A DNA stretch of 64,000 nucleotides from Bradyrhizobium jicamae (GCF_018130695.1 NZ_JAFCJX010000018.1:1-64000); one strand, 5' to 3'. Shown: positions 32,722-41,780, counted from the first letter of the stretch. Made by a program: numbers and translations. Notes: generated by a model not told the origin, from the sequence alone.

Positions 32722-33456
32722 ATGCAGCGGCTTCTTGACATCATCGGGGTCAACAAGAGCTTTGGCGCGACGCAGGTGCTGAAGACCTGCACGCTCGCGG
32801 TCGAGGCCTCGGAAACCGTGGTCGTGATCGGCCCGTCGGGCTCCGGCAAGTCGACGCTGCTGCGCTGCGTCAACCTGCTCGAAGCCGTCGACGGCGGCGA
32901 CATCTTCTTCGAGGGCGAGAACATCACCCGCGCGCGCCGCACCGCGCATCTGCTGCGGCGGCAGATCGGCATGGTGTTCCAGAATTTCGAGCTGTTCTCT
33001 CATCTCTCCGCGATCGAGAACGTGATGTTGGCGCCGGTCAAGATCATGGGCGTCAGCCGTGCCGACGCCCACGACATCGCGACCGAATTGCTGCGCAAGG
33101 TGCAGATTCCGGAGAAGGCGGATGCGTTCCCCGACGAATTGTCCGGCGGCCAGCAGCAGCGCGTCGCTATTGCGCGTGCATTGGCGATGCGGCCAAAGCT
33201 GATGCTGTATGATGAGCCGACCTCGGCGCTCGATCCCGAAATGATCCGCGAGGTGCTCGACGTCATGGCGACCTTGAGCGCCGAGGGCATGACCAGCATC
33301 GTGGTGACCCACGAGATGGGATTTGCCCGCCGCGCCGCCGACCGGATCGTCTTCATGGAGCGCGGCGAGATCATCGAAAGCGCGCCGAGCGATCAGTTTT
33401 TCGGCGGCAAGGTCAATGAGCGCGCGCAGCGCTTCCTCGACCAGATTCTCCACTGA
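32722..33456 (+). CDS. Polar-amino-acid-type ABC ATPase
   Basis: A 244-residue ATPase. Walker A GPSGSGKSTLL (residues about 37-47), Q-loop FQNFELFSHL, signature LSGGQQQRVAIARAL, Walker B LMLYDEPTSALDPE and switch His in VTHEMGFAR. The length and lack of a C-terminal extension are normal for GlnQ/HisP-type proteins. It powers the importer made by the two preceding genes and is followed closely by an amidohydrolase gene, showing that uptake and first catabolic steps share a transcript. Confidence 0.88.
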   Translation: MQRLLDIIGVNKSFGATQVLKTCTLAVEASETVVVIGPSGSGKSTLLRCVNLLEAVDGGDIFFEGENITRARRTAHLLRRQIGMVFQNFELFSHLSAIENVMLAPVKIMGVSRADAHDIATELLRKVQIPEKADAFPDELSGGQQQRVAIARALAMRPKLMLYDEPTSALDPEMIREVLDVMATLSAEGMTSIVVTHEMGFARRAADRIVFMERGEIIESAPSDQFFGGKVNERAQRFLDQILH

Positions 33457-33479
33457 GCCCGATGTCCGGAGCCACCTCG

Positions 33480-34646
33480 ATGTCCACTTCTCCCGATGCC
33501 GGCCGCATGAAGCGGGAATTGGCCACGCTGATCGCGATCGACACGCAGAATCCGCCGGGCCACGAGGCGCCGGCGGCGCATTATCTGCGCGAGCTCCTGA
33601 TCGCGAGCGGCTTCGACGTGTCGCTGCAGGAATACAAGCCCGGACGTGTCAACGTCATCGCGCGGCTCGCAAACGGCAGCGGGCCGGTCTTTGCCTTCAA
33701 CACCCATATGGACGTCGTGCCGGCCGGCGGCGGCTGGTCGTCCGATCCCTTTGCCTTGACCGAGAAAGACGGCCGGCTCTACGGGCGCGGCGCCTGCGAC
33801 TGCAAGGGTCCGCTGGCGGCGATGCTGGAGGCGGTGCGCATGCTCGCGGCCGATCGCGCGGCTTGGTCGGGCACGCTGCTGGCCGTGTTCGTCGCCGACG
33901 AGGAGATCGCCAGTGAAGGCGCCAAATTCTATGCCGCGGGCCAGCCCAGGATCGACGCCGCCGTGATCGGCGAGCCGACCTCGAATGCGATCTTCAGCGC
34001 GCACAAGGGCAGCCTGCGCCCGGTGGTGCGGGTGCATGGCGTCGCTGCGCATTCCGGCACGCCGCATCTCGGCGAGAACGCGATCTATCGCGCCGCCGAG
34101 TTGCTCGGACTGGTCGCCGAGCATCACGACAAGGTCGTGCGGCACCGCAGCCATCCGCTGGTCGGCGCGGCGAGCCTGACCGTGACGCGGATCAATGGCG
34201 GTCACGCCGACAATGTGCTGCCTGCCGGCTGCGACCTGCTGCTCGATCGGCGGATGGTGCCGGGGGAGGACGAGGGGGCGGTCAAGCGCGAGATCGGCGA
34301 CCTGCTCGTGCTCGCCCGCGAACGCTTCGGCCTGCGCGCCGAAATCATCGACTACAAGGCGACGACCGGTGGTGCGACGGAGACCGCGCTGGATGCGCCG
34401 ATCGTGCAGGCGAGCCTCGCGGCGAGCCGCGCCCATGGTGTCGCCAAGCCCGGTCCCTTCGGCTTCCAGGGCGGTTGCGACCTCGTGCATTTCCGCAGCG
34501 TCGGCGCGCAGGGCGTGGTGATCGGCCCCGGCGACCTCGCCGTCGCCCACAAGCCCGACGAATACGTGCCGCTCGACGAGTTCATCGCCTCCAGCCTGAT
34601 CTATCGTGACGTGGCGAAAGCCATGTTGCGGAACCAGGACCTATGA
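33480..34646 (+). CDS. M20 family amidohydrolase/deacylase
   Basis: A 388-residue zinc-dependent hydrolase of the ArgE/DapE (M20) family. Metal-site motifs are FAFNTHMDVVPAG (His, then Asp), GRGACDCKGPLAAML (bridging Asp), VADEEIASEGA (Glu pair) and IGEPTS, with a terminal His in PDEYVPL context (VAHKPDEYV). A central dimerisation domain contains GVAAHSGTPHLGENAI. It should remove an acyl group from an amino acid or cleave a small amide in the cytosol. The ATG at 33480 follows GGAG; an earlier in-frame ATG at 33462 is possible. It is coupled by ATGA to the next gene. Confidence 0.85.
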   Translation: MSTSPDAGRMKRELATLIAIDTQNPPGHEAPAAHYLRELLIASGFDVSLQEYKPGRVNVIARLANGSGPVFAFNTHMDVVPAGGGWSSDPFALTEKDGRLYGRGACDCKGPLAAMLEAVRMLAADRAAWSGTLLAVFVADEEIASEGAKFYAAGQPRIDAAVIGEPTSNAIFSAHKGSLRPVVRVHGVAAHSGTPHLGENAIYRAAELLGLVAEHHDKVVRHRSHPLVGAASLTVTRINGGHADNVLPAGCDLLLDRRMVPGEDEGAVKREIGDLLVLARERFGLRAEIIDYKATTGGATETALDAPIVQASLAASRAHGVAKPGPFGFQGGCDLVHFRSVGAQGVVIGPGDLAVAHKPDEYVPLDEFIASSLIYRDVAKAMLRNQDL

Positions 34647-35752
34647 CCTTGCGCGTGTCGTTGCATCTGGCTGATCTGCATTACGGCGGCGGGCTCGTCC
34701 TGCATACGGCGTCATCAGGCAGCATCCCGCATCTGACCGAGATCTACCTGCGGCTCGACGACGGCGAGACCGTCGGCATCGGCGAGGTGCGCGCCAACAT
34801 CGGCTATCTCAACGGTTACGAAGCGAAGGACGTGGTGGCGTCCGCCGTCAGTGCCGTCCGCGACGTCGACTGGCGGCGCGATCCGCTCGACCTGATCGCA
34901 ATGATGGCGTTGTGGGAGACTCCCTACATCGCGCCGGTGCAGACGCTGATCGATTGCGCGCTGCATGATCTCGTCGCGCGCCGGGAAGGCAAGACCGTGG
35001 CCGGCTGGCTCGGCACCGCGAAGCCGGATGTCGCCTGCAAGACCAACCAGACCCTGTTCTGGTCGTCGCATGAGGATTTCCTGGCGCAGGCCGAGGCCTA
35101 TGTCGATCGCGGCTATCGCGACCTCAAGGTCCGGATCGCGGTTGGTGACTTTGCCGAGGATCTGCGCCGGATCGCCGCGCTGCGGGTGCGCTTCGGGACG
35201 GGCGTGAAGATCGCTGCGGACGCGAACGGGCGCTGGGCCAGGGATGAGGCGCTCGCCAAGCTCGACGCGCTCGCAGACTTCGATCTGGCCTATGTCGAGC
35301 AACCGGTGCCGCCCGGCGACTGGTCTGCGATCGATGATCTCGCCCGGCGAAGCCCGCTTCCCGTGATGCTCGACGAGAGCGTCGCGGCGCCCGACGACGT
35401 CACGCGGATCTGCGGCTATGGCGGCTGCGTCCTTGCGCATCTGAAACTCGTCAAGCTCGGTGGCATCGCGCCGACCATGGCGGCGGCGCGACAGCTCGCC
35501 GATGCGCGCGTGCCCTTCATGATCGGCCAGATGAACGAGGGCGCGGCCGCGACCGCTGCCGCCCTTCATGTCGCCTGTGCGACCGCGCCGGCGTTTGCAG
35601 AACTCTACGGCGCCGACGGGCTGCTCGACGATCCCGTCTCTGGCGTCTCATACGCCGCAGGCGCAGTGCGCGCCGACCATGCCCCCGGCCTCGGCGTCGC
35701 CTTTGATGCCGCGACCACCCAACTCATCGGAGACTACGGATATGGACATTAA
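34643..35752 (+). CDS. Enolase-superfamily racemase/epimerase-like enzyme
   Basis: A 369-residue enzyme of the mandelate racemase/muconate lactonizing group. Metal ligands are in IAADANGRW, YVEQPVPPG and VMLDESV, and the base on the far side in HLKLVKLGG. The usual K-x-K at the end of the second barrel strand reads DLKVRIA, so the second Lys, normally the catalytic one, is Arg. The family abstracts a proton next to a carboxylate; members include dipeptide, N-acylamino acid and proline-betaine epimerases. Coupled on both sides (ATGA upstream, 11-base overlap downstream). The reaction is unassigned. Confidence 0.8.
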   Translation: MTLRVSLHLADLHYGGGLVLHTASSGSIPHLTEIYLRLDDGETVGIGEVRANIGYLNGYEAKDVVASAVSAVRDVDWRRDPLDLIAMMALWETPYIAPVQTLIDCALHDLVARREGKTVAGWLGTAKPDVACKTNQTLFWSSHEDFLAQAEAYVDRGYRDLKVRIAVGDFAEDLRRIAALRVRFGTGVKIAADANGRWARDEALAKLDALADFDLAYVEQPVPPGDWSAIDDLARRSPLPVMLDESVAAPDDVTRICGYGGCVLAHLKLVKLGGIAPTMAAARQLADARVPFMIGQMNEGAAATAAALHVACATAPAFAELYGADGLLDDPVSGVSYAAGAVRADHAPGLGVAFDAATTQLIGDYGYGH

Positions 35753-36914
35753 TGGCGTTCGCCTGGGAGCGGAATCGGCCTTCCCGAAAGCGGAGTATGA
35801 CGGGCGCATAGCGCGGGCACGCAGGCTGCTGGCCCAGGCCGGCATCGACGTCATGGTCGTGACTGGCCCTGAGAACATCTTCTATCTGACGGGGCAGCAG
35901 ACGCCGGGCTATTACACGTTCCAGGCGCTGGTGCTCCCCGTCGATGGCGAGCCGGCCTTCGTGGTCCGGCAGCTCGAATATTTCAACTTCATCGCCAACA
36001 CATTTATCTCCGACGCCGAGGTCTATCAGGACGGCGACCAGCCGGTGAATTTCCTGGTCAACGTCATCAAGGCGCGCGGCTGGGCGTCGAAGCGCATCGC
36101 GATCGACAAGCGCGGCTGGTTTCTGCCGGTCGCAACCTATGAGGCGCTGCAGGACAAGCTCGGCACGGTGCATGACGGCGCGGGGATCATCGAGCAGCTC
36201 CGCATCGTGAAATCGGCCGCCGAGCTTGAGAAGATCGCGACCGCGGCATCCTATGTCGATGCCGGCATGCGCGCCGGCCTTGCCGCGGTGAAATCCGGCG
36301 CGAGCGAGAACGATTTGGTCGCGGCCATGGTCGGAACGGCGATTGCCGCGGGTTCCGAATATGTCGGCATGGAGCCGCTGGTCTCGGTCGGCCGCCGCTC
36401 CGGCGTGCCGCACGGCACCTGGCGCCGCGGCCGGATCGGCGCCGACGAGCCGGCTTTCCTGGAAATGGCGGCAAGCCACGATCGTTACCATGCCGCGCTG
36501 ATGCGCTGCGCCTGGCTCGGTGCGATGCCGCAAGTCGCGGTTGATATGGAGAAGACCTGCCAGGATGGCCTTCATGCGGCGCTGGAGGCGATCAAGCCCG
36601 GTGCGCCCTGCGAGGCGCCGCATCTGGCTTGCCAGCGCGTGATCGATCAGGCCGGCTACACCGATAATTTCAAGAAGCGCGTCGGCTACAGCATCGGCAT
36701 CGCGTTCGCGCCCGATTGGGGCGAGGGCGGCGTGCTGAGCCTCTACACCGGCATCACCACCGAATTGCGGCCGGGCATGACGTTCCATCTTCCGGTGGCG
36801 CTGCGCATCTTCGGCCAGTTCACGGTCGGCGTGAGCGAAACCATCGTCGTCACCGAAACCGGTTGCCGCCCGCTCGGCACGCTCGATCGTCCGATCCTGC
36901 GCATCGCCGCCTGA
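35742..36914 (+). CDS. Creatinase/ectoine-hydrolase-like pita-bread enzyme
   Basis: A 390-residue M24-family protein: an N-terminal creatinase domain (residues about 20-150) and a C-terminal pita-bread domain. The five metal ligands of true aminopeptidases are mostly lost: the region FLEMAASHDRYHAALMR replaces the D-x(n)-D motif, VGYSIG replaces HGIG, and LRPGMTFHLP lacks the Glu. This pattern is that of metal-free C-N hydrolases such as creatinase and the ectoine hydrolase DoeA/EutD, which it resembles closely in PDWGEGGVLSLYTG and SETIVVTETG. It probably opens a cyclic amidine, amide or urea-like bond. It overlaps the preceding gene by 11 bases. Confidence 0.83.
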   Translation: MDINGVRLGAESAFPKAEYDGRIARARRLLAQAGIDVMVVTGPENIFYLTGQQTPGYYTFQALVLPVDGEPAFVVRQLEYFNFIANTFISDAEVYQDGDQPVNFLVNVIKARGWASKRIAIDKRGWFLPVATYEALQDKLGTVHDGAGIIEQLRIVKSAAELEKIATAASYVDAGMRAGLAAVKSGASENDLVAAMVGTAIAAGSEYVGMEPLVSVGRRSGVPHGTWRRGRIGADEPAFLEMAASHDRYHAALMRCAWLGAMPQVAVDMEKTCQDGLHAALEAIKPGAPCEAPHLACQRVIDQAGYTDNFKKRVGYSIGIAFAPDWGEGGVLSLYTGITTELRPGMTFHLPVALRIFGQFTVGVSETIVVTETGCRPLGTLDRPILRIAA

Positions 36915-36941
36915 CCCCAAGCCTATCCAAGGACAATTGCC

Positions 36942-37865
36942 ATGAAGGATATCACCGAGTGCCACGCCCGGCTGCGCGGGCTGTTCAACATCACGGTCAC
37001 GCCGTTCAAGGCGGACGGCACGTTCGATCATGCGGGCCTTTCCCGCAACATCGAACGGGTCATCGGTCTCGGCTTCGACGGCATCCTGATCGGCGGCACC
37101 TATGGCGAGTTTCCGGCGATGTCGACCGAGGAGCGGGCCGATCTGTTTCGCCGCGTCATGGATATCGTCGGCGACCGCGTTCCGGTGATGCTGTGCACCG
37201 CGGGCTCCGATGTCCGCGTCGTGCGCGAGCTGACGGCGCTTGCCGGCGATCTCGGCGGATTGCCGATGGTGACGCCGCCTTACGTTTCCGAGGTCACCGA
37301 TGGCCAGATCGTCGCGTTCTTCCGCGACATGATCCCGCTCTCGCGCACCGGCGTGCTCGTCTACAACGCGCCCGGCATCGGCATCACGCTGTCGCCGTCG
37401 ACGCTGGAGCAGCTCGCGGATATCCCGGGTGTCGTCGGCGTCAAGCAGGGCGACCTGTCGCCGACCGCGATCGACCAGATCGCCAACCGGCTCTCGGGAC
37501 GTATCCGCCTGTTCTGCGCTTCCGATCTCGCCTTCCTCGGCCCGATGATGTGCGGTTTCGACGGCACGAGCTCGACCAACAGCTGCGCGCTGCCCGAGCT
37601 CATTCTGGCGACCTATCGTGCGCTGGAAGCTGGCGATGCGGCGAGCGCGCGCGACCTGCACCGGCTCTGGTATCCGTTCCGCGCCCTGGCGCGCGAATTC
37701 GGGCAGCCGCAGACCACCAAGGCCGCGATGAACCTGCGCGGATTCAACGGCGGCTGCGTGCGCCCGCCGCTGCGCGACCTCGAAGCGGGCAAGATCGCAG
37801 CCGTGGCCGATGTGCTGAAGGGGCTGGCGACGGACCGACGCAGCCATGTCGGTCTCGCGGCCTGA
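36942..37865 (+). CDS. DapA family lyase/deaminase-like enzyme
   Basis: A 307-residue TIM-barrel Schiff-base enzyme. The catalytic Lys is in VVGVKQGDLS, the Tyr in LVYNAPGIG. The loop usually GTTGE reads GTYGEFP. The family includes aldolases, dehydratases and the deaminase of hydroxyproline breakdown. It is distant from the DapA-like protein at 23327-24247, so the two are not recent duplicates. It lies 27 bases after the creatinase-like gene; a 134-base gap follows before the 5-oxoprolinase genes. The substrate is probably a 2-keto acid arising from the imported compound. Confidence 0.83.
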   Translation: MKDITECHARLRGLFNITVTPFKADGTFDHAGLSRNIERVIGLGFDGILIGGTYGEFPAMSTEERADLFRRVMDIVGDRVPVMLCTAGSDVRVVRELTALAGDLGGLPMVTPPYVSEVTDGQIVAFFRDMIPLSRTGVLVYNAPGIGITLSPSTLEQLADIPGVVGVKQGDLSPTAIDQIANRLSGRIRLFCASDLAFLGPMMCGFDGTSSTNSCALPELILATYRALEAGDAASARDLHRLWYPFRALAREFGQPQTTKAAMNLRGFNGGCVRPPLRDLEAGKIAAVADVLKGLATDRRSHVGLAA

Positions 37866-37999
37866 CGTTCTGGCCGACGTGCCCGCGCCGGTCTCATATG
37901 TGAAAAGATAGGACCTCGTCTGCGATCCCAGCCCGCCTTCATCTGCTATATCGTGTCGCGATGAAGGCCGGGCATGGCCGCAAGACAAGGGGTGCTAAA

Positions 38000-38770
38000 A
38001 TGCCGTCCATCGATCTCAACTCCGATCTCGGCGAGGGTTTTGGCACCTATACCTGCGGCGATGACGACGCGATGCTGTCGATCGTCACCTCGGCCAATGT
38101 CGCCTGCGGCTTCCATGCCGGCGACCCTGATGTGATGGGACACACCTTCGCGACGGCGCAGAAGCGCGGCGTCCAGGTCGGCGCCCATCCCGGCTATCCC
38201 GATCTCGCGGGCTTCGGCCGGCGGCGCCTGCCGTATTCGACCGGCGAGATCGAGCGTTTCGTCGCCTATCAGATCGGCGCCGCGGCGGCGCTCGCGGCCT
38301 ATTCCGGTCACCGCATCAGCTACGTCAAGATTCACGGCGCGCTCGGCAATATCGCCTGCGAGAACCGCGAGGTCGCCGATGCCGTGACCCGCGCCCAGCG
38401 CGCGGTCGATCCGAAGCTTGCCTGCCTTGCGCCGGCGCTGAGCGAGGTGATCAAGGCGGGGCAGGCCGCCGGCATCCCGGCCTATCAGGAAATCTACGCC
38501 GATCGCGGCTACACCGAGTCCGGCCAGTTGATCCCGCGCGGCCAGCCCGGTGCGATGATCCACGATCCCGAGGAGGCGGCGTCGCGCGTGATCGCGATGA
38601 TCGAGGCGAGAGCGCTGATCACGGCCAAGGGCACGCGGCTGCCGACGTCGATCGACTCGATCTGCGTGCACGGCGATTCCGTTCATGCGGTCGCCACCGC
38701 GCGGCTGATCCGCGAGCGGTTGCAGCAGGCGGGGATCACGCTGAGGCAGTTCGGACAGACCGCGGCATGA
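38000..38770 (+). CDS. pxpA: 5-oxoprolinase subunit A
   Basis: A 256-residue LamB/YcsF family protein. Seen are IDLNSDLGEGFGTY at the N-terminus, NVACGFHAGDPDVM, VGAHPGYPDLAGFGRR and YVKIHGAL, all conserved in PxpA. With PxpB and PxpC it hydrolyses 5-oxoproline (pyroglutamate) to glutamate using ATP. The ATG at 38000 follows AAGGGG; a 134-base gap upstream may hold its own promoter. It is coupled to pxpB by ATGA. Confidence 0.92.
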   Translation: MPSIDLNSDLGEGFGTYTCGDDDAMLSIVTSANVACGFHAGDPDVMGHTFATAQKRGVQVGAHPGYPDLAGFGRRRLPYSTGEIERFVAYQIGAAAALAAYSGHRISYVKIHGALGNIACENREVADAVTRAQRAVDPKLACLAPALSEVIKAGQAAGIPAYQEIYADRGYTESGQLIPRGQPGAMIHDPEEAASRVIAMIEARALITAKGTRLPTSIDSICVHGDSVHAVATARLIRERLQQAGITLRQFGQTAA

Positions 38771-39495
38771 GCCTGCCGACCACTCCGCGTTTCCTCGACG
38801 CCGGCGAGACCGCGCTGGTGGTCGAGTTCGGCGACGTCGTCGATCCCGTGATCAATGCGCAGGTGCTCGCGCTCGACACCGCGTTGCGCGCCGATCCGCC
38901 CAAGGGCGTGCGCGAGTGCGTGCCGACCTATCGCTCGCTGATGATCCATTACGATCCCTTGCAGATCGATCGCGCCAGGCTGGTGGACGCCGCGCGCAGC
39001 GCGGTGGCGGATACGATCGTATCGGCGACAGTGGGCACGACCTGGCGTTTTCCGTGCTGCTATGAATTGCCGTTCGCGGAAGACCTCGATGAAGTCGCAG
39101 GCCTGCTCAAGCTGTCGCGTGACGAGGTCGTGCGCCTGCACACCGGCACGCCGCTCCGCGTCTACATGTATGGCTTCTCGCCCGGCCAGCTCTATCTCGG
39201 CGGCGTGCCGGAGCGGCTGGCGATCTCGCGGCGTGCCGAGCCGCGGCCGCCGCAGCCGGCCGGCGGCGTCTCGATTGCCGGCGGGCTGTCCGTCGTCGTG
39301 CCCTTTGTGATGCCGACTGGCTGGTACGTGATCGGCTGCACGCCGGAGCGGCTCTATGCCCCCGAGCGCGACAATCCGTTCTTCATCCAGCCGGGCGATC
39401 AACTGCGGTTCGAGCCGGTCGATGTGGCGACCTATCACGCGCTCGCCGAACGCGCCGGCCGCGGCGAGGTGGTGGCGCGGAAGAGCGCCGCATGA
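38767..39495 (+). CDS. pxpB: 5-oxoprolinase subunit B
   Basis: A 242-residue KipI-like protein. The N-terminal half has LDAGETALVVEFGD; the C-terminal cyclophilin-like half has MYGFSPGQLYLGGVPERLAI and SIAGGLSVVVPFVMPTGWYVIG (residues about 135-200). It forms the PxpBC complex that phosphorylates 5-oxoproline for PxpA. It overlaps pxpA and pxpC by four bases at each end, so the three subunits are translationally coupled. Confidence 0.92.
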   Translation: MSLPTTPRFLDAGETALVVEFGDVVDPVINAQVLALDTALRADPPKGVRECVPTYRSLMIHYDPLQIDRARLVDAARSAVADTIVSATVGTTWRFPCCYELPFAEDLDEVAGLLKLSRDEVVRLHTGTPLRVYMYGFSPGQLYLGGVPERLAISRRAEPRPPQPAGGVSIAGGLSVVVPFVMPTGWYVIGCTPERLYAPERDNPFFIQPGDQLRFEPVDVATYHALAERAGRGEVVARKSAA

Positions 39496-40514
39496 GCCAG
39501 GACGCATCGCTGCGGATCATCGCGGCCGGGCCGGGCACGACGCTGCAGGACGGCGGCCGTCACTTCTATTTGCGCTATGGCATCACCGCGGCGGGGCCGA
39601 TGGATGCGCTGGCACACGCGACCGCCAATCTCGCGGTCGGCAATATCAGCGACGCGACCGCGATCGAGGTCACGCTCGGCGGCATCGAGGTGACGGCCGA
39701 TGGCGCGCCGCTGACGCTGGCGGTTGCCGGCGGCGCGTTCGCGGTTACGCTCGACGGCCGTGCGCTGCCGCCGGGTGCGCTGATCCTCACGCTGGAGCCC
39801 GGCGCCACCTTTCGGATTCGCGCAGGCGAGAGCGGCGCGTGGTGCTATCTCGCCGTCGCCGGCCGCATCAAGGTGCCGCCGGTGCTCGGCTCCAACGCGA
39901 CGCACACAAGGACGAACTTCGGCGGCATCGACGGCCGCGCGCTCAGGGCCGGCGATGTGCTGCGTGTCGAACCACCCGATATCGCCGCGGTGCCGCTCGG
40001 CGTGATCGCAGCGCCCTGGCTTGATCGGCCGCCCGGCATCATCCGCGTCGTGCTCGGCCCGCAGGACGATTACTTCGCCCAAGATCAGATCGCCGCGTTC
40101 CGCGACGGACCGTGGACCGTGTCGACCAAGGCCGACCGCATGGCCTTCTTCATCGACGGGCCGACGCTCACCCACGCGAAGGGCTACAACATCCTCTCCG
40201 ATGGCATCGCGATGGGTGCGATCCAGGTGCCGGGCAATGGCCGTCCGATCGTGCTGATGGCCGACCGGCAATCCACCGGCGGCTATCCCAAGATCGCGAC
40301 CGTGATCGGCCCCGATCTCGGCCGCCTGGCGCAGGCCCGCGCCGGCACGTCGTTCCGCTTCGAGATCGTCTCGGTCGAGCAGGCCGTGGCCGCAAGGCGC
40401 GCAGAAGCCGACGTGCTGGCGCGCGGAATTGTGATCGAGCCGCTGGTGCGCACGCAATTCTCCTCCGAATTCCTGCTCGGCCTCAATCTGATCGACGGTG
40501 TCGTCGCGCGCTGA
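39492..40514 (+). CDS. pxpC: 5-oxoprolinase subunit C
   Basis: A 340-residue KipA-like protein. The start shows TLQDGGRHFYLRYGITAAGP, then MDALAHATANLAVGN. The middle has YLAVAGRIKVPPVLGSNATH and the C-terminal part DGIAMGAIQVPGNGRPIVLM and QSTGGYPKIATVI, all family hallmarks. It completes PxpABC. The presence of a full 5-oxoprolinase beside an importer and amidohydrolases suggests that 5-oxoproline, or a lactam like it, is formed in this pathway. Confidence 0.92.
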   Translation: MSQDASLRIIAAGPGTTLQDGGRHFYLRYGITAAGPMDALAHATANLAVGNISDATAIEVTLGGIEVTADGAPLTLAVAGGAFAVTLDGRALPPGALILTLEPGATFRIRAGESGAWCYLAVAGRIKVPPVLGSNATHTRTNFGGIDGRALRAGDVLRVEPPDIAAVPLGVIAAPWLDRPPGIIRVVLGPQDDYFAQDQIAAFRDGPWTVSTKADRMAFFIDGPTLTHAKGYNILSDGIAMGAIQVPGNGRPIVLMADRQSTGGYPKIATVIGPDLGRLAQARAGTSFRFEIVSVEQAVAARRAEADVLARGIVIEPLVRTQFSSEFLLGLNLIDGVVAR

Positions 40515-40584
40515 CTCCAACGCCTGCCCTTGACTTCGCGGCGGCTTGCGGCTGACCTCTGCAGGTTCAGGGAGGCTTCAAAAA

Positions 40585-41754
40585 ATGAAAAAAATCAGGA
40601 TTGGTCTGGCCGGCTGCGGCTTCGTCTCCGAGCTGCACATGTATGCCTTTCGCCGGGTCTATGGCGTCGATGTCGAGGTCAAGGCGGTGGCGGCGCGCGG
40701 CGACCATGTCGTCGAGTTCGCCCGCAAGCATCAGATCCCGACCGCTTATCGCAGCTTTCGCGAGCTGGTCGCCGATCGCGAGATCGATGTGATCGACATC
40801 TGCACGCCGCCCAATCTGCACGCATCGATGATCGTCGAGGCGATGCAGGCCGGCAAGCATGTGATCTGCGAAAAGCCGTTCGCCGGCTATTTTGGCCGCG
40901 AGGGCGACGCAGTGCCGATCGGCAAGCATGTCCCGAAGGCGCTGATGTACCAGCGCGTGCTGGAGGAGATGGAGGCGACGCGCGCGGCCATCACCAAGAC
41001 CGGCCGTCTCTTCATGTATGCCGAGGACTGGGTCTACGCGCCGGCGGTGACCAAGACCGCGGAGATCATCAAGGCGACCAAAGACAAGATCCTGTTCATG
41101 AAGGGCGAGGAGAGCCACTCCGGCTCGCACGCCGCGCATGCCGCGCAATGGGCGATGACCGGCGGCGGCTCGCTGATCCGGATGGGCTGCCATCCGCTCT
41201 CGGCGGTGCTCTATCTCAAGCAGGTCGAGGCGAAGGCGCGTGGTGAGAAGATCAACGTCGCGAGCGTGACCTGCGATGTCGGCAACGTCACCGCAGGCCT
41301 GAAGCCGGAGGAGCGGACCTACATCAAGGCTAGTCCCGTCGACGTCGAGGATTGGGGCACGCTGACCGCGACCTTCTCCGACGGCACCAAGGCAACGGTG
41401 TTCTCCGGCGACATGATCATGGGCGGCGTGCGCAATCTGATCGAGACCTACACCTCAGGCGGCTCGCTGTTCGCCAACATCACGCCGAACAATCATTTGA
41501 TGAGCTACCAGACCAGCGAGGAGAAGCTCGCCGGCGTCTACATCACCGAGAAGGTCGACCGCAAAACCGGCTGGCAATATGTCTGCCTCGAGGAGGAATG
41601 GACCCGCGGCTATCTGCAGGAGATCCAGGACTTCATGGAATGCGTCGCGACGGGACGGCAGCCGCTGTCGGATCTGGCGCTGGCGTTCGAGACCATCAAG
41701 GTGAATTACGCGGGGTATTGGGCGGCGGATGAGGGACGACGCGTGGTGTTGTGA
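40585..41754 (+). CDS. Gfo/Idh/MocA family oxidoreductase
   Basis: A 389-residue NAD(P)-dependent oxidoreductase. The Rossmann domain begins KKIRIGLAGCGFVSELHMYA with G-x-G-x-x-S, followed by IDICTPPNLHASM and GKHVICEKPFAG, where the Lys of the EKP motif is catalytic. The C-terminal sheet domain (residues about 150-389) includes GGGSLIRMGCHPLSAV, with the usual His. The substrate is a sugar, inositol-like or hydroxyacid compound. It lies 70 bases after pxpC with GGAGG before its start. It may belong to the same locus or be separately transcribed. Confidence 0.87.
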   Translation: MKKIRIGLAGCGFVSELHMYAFRRVYGVDVEVKAVAARGDHVVEFARKHQIPTAYRSFRELVADREIDVIDICTPPNLHASMIVEAMQAGKHVICEKPFAGYFGREGDAVPIGKHVPKALMYQRVLEEMEATRAAITKTGRLFMYAEDWVYAPAVTKTAEIIKATKDKILFMKGEESHSGSHAAHAAQWAMTGGGSLIRMGCHPLSAVLYLKQVEAKARGEKINVASVTCDVGNVTAGLKPEERTYIKASPVDVEDWGTLTATFSDGTKATVFSGDMIMGGVRNLIETYTSGGSLFANITPNNHLMSYQTSEEKLAGVYITEKVDRKTGWQYVCLEEEWTRGYLQEIQDFMECVATGRQPLSDLALAFETIKVNYAGYWAADEGRRVVL

Positions 41755-41780
41755 GAACGTTGAGCGGCGGTGTCGGTCTT

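Noticed and set aside
35724..37988. A 754-residue minus-strand open frame opposite the creatinase-like and DapA-like genes
   Set aside because: Same shadow effect; it spans two unrelated real genes and shows no family motif.
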